From the NCBI GenBank assembly GCA_913020705.1, contig CAJWBY010000164.1:1-9495 (forward strand): DNA of 9,495 nucleotides, given 5' to 3'. Each line of letters begins with the position of its first letter. Position 1 is the stretch's first letter. Source of the DNA: an uncultured Colwellia sp. (lineage in GTDB: Bacteria > Pseudomonadota > Gammaproteobacteria > Enterobacterales > Alteromonadaceae). Positions 7,707 through 9,495 of this stretch are shown here, piece by piece. A program made the translations under genes and the position numbers. Below the pieces are notes generated by a model that was not told the origin of the DNA, ran no database searches, and saw only the letters and a list, made by a program, of their open reading frames with translations.

Positions 7707-9004
7707 TACTTAGCACCTAAAGCTATAACATTACTAACCGCTGCGTTGTTAAGTTGTCGCTCCCAGGATTCTAAAGCTATCCGTTTCTCTGGCATATATT
7801 CATAACGATCATAATGCTTTGAGCTAACATCCTGTAAGGCGTGGTTTTGTAATCTATCTCTAATTGATTTACTTATGCCAAGTTCACCCATTAAGGTTTT
7901 ACAGGTTCGTCTTATGTCTCTTGGAATAAAAGACCTAATTTCGGTAGCATCACGATATCGGGTAATGCTTTGAGATAATGAATCTAATCTTATGTGTTGT
8001 TCAAGGTCAAAACGATGCGGAAATATAAACGAGCTTTCATTTCTTTCGTGCGTGATTTCTTGCTGTAATTTAAGAATAGTTATTGCTGAATCTGTTAACG
8101 GTATGAGATGAGACCTTTTATTTTTAGATACTTCTGGCTTAATTAGTAAGGTTTTATTATCCCAATCAATACATTCCCATTGAGTAGCAGCTAATTCATA
8201 AGGACGCTGACCACCAGTATAAAAACAAAGTTGAATTAAATTCCTTATATTTTCGCCCATTCTGAATCGAGTAAATTCATGCTTTAAGTCATTTAATAAC
8301 TGCTGCACTTCATTATTAGAAAGAAAGTGATCACCTACTTTTTCAGCCGATTTTTGTTTTGGTATACCTGCAACGGGGTTAAAGGTTAAACCAAATTTTG
8401 CATCCTGAATATAATTAGCAGGATCATTGTCATGCTTAAGACCATGATTAAAAGCTGCCATCAAATAACTTCTAACTCTATTACTTTGAGTGATAGCATC
8501 ACGTTTAATCATATTAGATAAAACTATAATGACATCATGTGCCGTTATATCTTTGGCTTTAGTCTCTTGAGAAATATACGGGTAAACTTCTTTTTCTAAT
8601 GAAGATAAAACAGCTTTAAATGTTCGCTTTCCGTCTCTTTCCATTTGTGCTGTATAACTAACAAATAATTGCTTGATACTTCCCTTTTGAGCTTCAACTT
8701 TTTTAGCCTCTGCTTTGTCTTGTTTCTCTTGTGCAATCTCTTCTTTGGGATCTAAATCTTGTTTTAAGAGTGCCCCATATTGTTTAGCCTGCTTTCTGGC
8801 ATCAACTAGAGAATATTCAGGATATTTCCCAAGCTGAATAAACTTAGCTTTACCGTCCTTAAAATATCTAAATACAAATTGCTTAGAGCCTTTAGGCGTT
8901 ATTTGCACGGCTAGTTTTCCTGTCCCCCTCTCACCGTTAACATCCCACTTATAATAGGGTGTACCTTTTGGTTTAAAGCCTTTTATTTGGGGTACTGTAA
9001 GCAT
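7706..9004 (-). CDS. int: P4-type tyrosine recombinase (integrase)
   Basis: Site-specific recombinase that inserts and excises the element. It is 432 aa, the usual length of the P4 family. The N-terminal arm-binding domain (DUF4102-like, about 1-90) contains IQLGKYPEYSLVDARKQA. A charged linker, a core-binding domain (about 105-200) and the catalytic domain (about 225-410) follow. Catalytic residues visible: Arg267 (TGGQRPYELA), a lysine at 294 or 296, Arg365 in PRDIRRT, His388 and the nucleophile Tyr398 (KHYDRY). The first position of the usual HxxR box is Arg362 instead of His. The gene starts about 200 bp inside the tRNA fragment and reads away from it. The ATG at 9002-9004 has only a weak ribosome site, and a strong hairpin and repeat array lie just upstream, suggesting tight control. 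The protein looks intact. Confidence 0.95.
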   Translation of the reverse strand: MLTVPQIKGFKPKGTPYYKWDVNGERGTGKLAVQITPKGSKQFVFRYFKDGKAKFIQLGKYPEYSLVDARKQAKQYGALLKQDLDPKEEIAQEKQDKAEAKKVEAQKGSIKQLFVSYTAQMERDGKRTFKAVLSSLEKEVYPYISQETKAKDITAHDVIIVLSNMIKRDAITQSNRVRSYLMAAFNHGLKHDNDPANYIQDAKFGLTFNPVAGIPKQKSAEKVGDHFLSNNEVQQLLNDLKHEFTRFRMGENIRNLIQLCFYTGGQRPYELAATQWECIDWDNKTLLIKPEVSKNKRSHLIPLTDSAITILKLQQEITHERNESSFIFPHRFDLEQHIRLDSLSQSITRYRDATEIRSFIPRDIRRTCKTLMGELGISKSIRDRLQNHALQDVSSKHYDRYEYMPEKRIALESWERQLNNAAVSNVIALGAK

Positions 9005-9016
9005 GCTATAATCTCG

Positions 9017-9084
9017 TTACTTGACTAAATAAAAATTTAGTCAAGTTATTAGTCAAGTTATTAGTCAAGTTATTAGTCAAGTAA
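9017..9084. repeat. Array of 12-bp TTAGTCAAGTTA repeats upstream of int (four direct, one inverted)
   Basis: Four tandem 12-bp units start at 9037, 9049, 9061 and 9073. The last ends in GTAA instead of GTTA. An inverted copy, TTACTTGACTAA, lies at 9017-9028. The inverted copy and the first direct one form a perfect 12-bp stem with a 4-base AAAA loop (9019-9046). The array begins 12 bp upstream of the integrase ATG and lies between int and the attachment site. Arm-type integrase sites or repressor/AlpA operators are the natural readings. Confidence 0.9.
9028..9056 (-). promoter_or_regulatory. int: Candidate int promoter embedded in the repeat array
   Basis: Each repeat reads TTGACT on the minus strand, a 5/6 match to the -35 consensus. 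The copy at 9051-9056 is followed after 17 bp by TTTATT (9028-9033), a 4/6 match to the -10. Transcription would start near 9021, about 17 bases before the ATG. Any protein that binds the repeats would cover the promoter. Confidence 0.4.
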
Positions 9085-9164
9085 GAGTGTAACTGAATGA
9101 AATATGATGAAGCAATACAAAATAACGAAAGTGAGATAAGGCATTGTTTTAAAGATTAGATTTA

Positions 9165-9200
9165 ATCATGTGTAATTTTATGCAATCTTAACAACATGAT
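9165..9200. repeat. Inverted repeat next to the attachment site
   Basis: ATCATGT (9165-9171) and ACATGAT (9194-9200) form a 7-bp perfect dyad with a 22-bp spacer, ending 8 bp before the tRNA fragment. A shorter dyad, GATTA/TAATC, lies at 9154-9167. They may be integrase or excisionase sites of the element arm, but dyads this short also arise by chance in AT-rich DNA. Confidence 0.3.
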
Positions 9201-9207
9201 ACTCATT

Positions 9208-9256
9208 ACGACTCATAATCGACAGGTCCCCTGTTCAAGTCAGGGAGGGGCCACCA
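9208..9256 (+). other. att site: 3' half of tRNA-Ile2 (CAT) without its 5' half
   Basis: Anticodon loop CTCATAA (9212-9218, anticodon CAT), 3' anticodon stem TCGAC, variable loop AGGTC, T-arm CCCTG-TTCAAGT-CAGGG (9229-9245), acceptor strand AGGGGCC (9246-9252), discriminator A and encoded CCA (9254-9256) follow in exact tRNA register. The acceptor and anticodon loop match E. coli tRNA-Ile2 (ileX/ileY, lysidine-modified CAT) as I recall it. Upstream of about 9208 the match stops: the two outer bases of the 5' anticodon stem do not pair, and there is no D-arm or 5' acceptor strand. It is therefore not a functional tRNA. It is the fragment left at the distal end of an element that inserted in the tRNA 3' half, probably crossing over at the palindromic anticodon stem-loop. 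Confidence 0.85.
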
Positions 9257-9366
9257 ATTTCTTGTTCCAATCTAGTCAAAAAATTCTTTAAGCCCAATAA
9301 AAACAGCAACTCTTACCTTTTAGTAACGCCAGCACAATATTACTATCTCAAATATTTTAATTCTTG

Positions 9367-9495
9367 TTATCTGCTTGTCACACAACACTGTTCTTTTAAC
9401 ACGCGTTTAGTTGATGCGGGGTTATTTTTTAACGCTGCAATAGGTCTTATTGGCCGGCTCACAAAGTTACCTCCGCAATTAGGGCATTGATAATT
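9367..9495 (-). CDS. C-terminus of a zinc-ribbon-like hypothetical protein (partial at right edge)
   Basis: A minus-strand frame open from the right edge ends at TAA (9367-9369) and gives the last 42 residues of a protein. It begins NYQCPNCGGNF, a CxxC zinc-ribbon knuckle, continues as SRPIRPIAALKNNPAST, and has a Cys-Cys pair five residues before the end. Four cysteines in all could bind one zinc. I do not recognise the family. It lies beyond the attachment site, so it most likely belongs to the host chromosome. The 110 bp between it and the tRNA fragment show no clear terminator. Confidence 0.55.
   Translation of the reverse strand, partial: NYQCPNCGGNFVSRPIRPIAALKNNPASTKRVLKEQCCVTSR

Larger units (their letters stand above)
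3369..9256. mobile_element. Integrative element in tRNA-Ile2(CAT), satellite-like; left end not located
   Basis: The right boundary is the tRNA 3' fragment ending at 9256. Genes inward are integrase, a 198-aa unknown, AlpA, an 86-aa unknown and primase-helicase, all on the minus strand, then origin-like repeats. Int, alpA and primase-helicase at a tRNA site are hallmarks of P4-like satellites and small marine islands. No phage structural, packaging, relaxase or transfer genes are present. The start given is only the outer edge of the origin-like repeats. The intact tRNA expected at the true left end does not occur in this window, so the element may include the kinase and run past position 1. 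Confidence 0.65.

Noticed and set aside
9017..9084. CRISPR-like repeat array
   Set aside because: Units are 12 bp, directly abutting and without spacers; no cas genes. A binding-site array fits better.
9184..9256. Functional tRNA-Met/Ile gene
   Set aside because: Only the 3' half from the anticodon stem is present; there is no D-arm or 5' acceptor strand, so it is an att remnant.

Overview
The window comes from a low-GC, Gram-negative, marine-type gammaproteobacterium. An Alteromonadales genome (Colwellia, Pseudoalteromonas or Shewanella-like) is my best guess, from the AT-rich composition, the hybrid sensor kinase style, and a tRNA-Ile2(CAT) fragment close to that of E. coli. No species can be named from the sequence alone.

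Right part (about 3.4-9.26 kb): a compact integrative element with all genes on the minus strand. Its right end is the 3' half of tRNA-Ile2(CAT) at 9208-9256, which lacks its 5' half and is therefore read as an attachment-site remnant. Reading inward from there: an array of 12-bp TTAGTCAAGTTA repeats; a P4-type tyrosine integrase; an unrecognised 198-aa gene coupled to it by a TAATG stop/start; a terminator that overlaps that gene's stop codon; a short control region; an AlpA-type regulator; an 86-aa gene coupled by TAATG; a 920-aa primase-helicase; a terminator; and an AT-rich stretch with repeated GGTAATAA/AAAAGTAATAAAC motifs that looks like an iteron-type origin. No capsid, packaging, conjugation or resistance genes are visible. 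The layout (int, alpA, primase-helicase, origin-like repeats, tRNA att) is that of a small self-replicating island, and a P4-like or minimal marine phage satellite is the leading hypothesis.

Left part (1-3.2 kb): a large membrane-bound hybrid histidine kinase with two receiver domains, minus strand, followed by about 400 bp without an intact gene but with a possible decayed gene end. For a tRNA on the plus strand, the intact tRNA-Ile2 should lie at the left end of the element. It is not in this window. Either the element continues past the left edge and the kinase is cargo, or the left junction has decayed or been rearranged.

Right edge (9367-9495): the C-terminus of a small zinc-ribbon-like protein, probably in the flanking chromosome.
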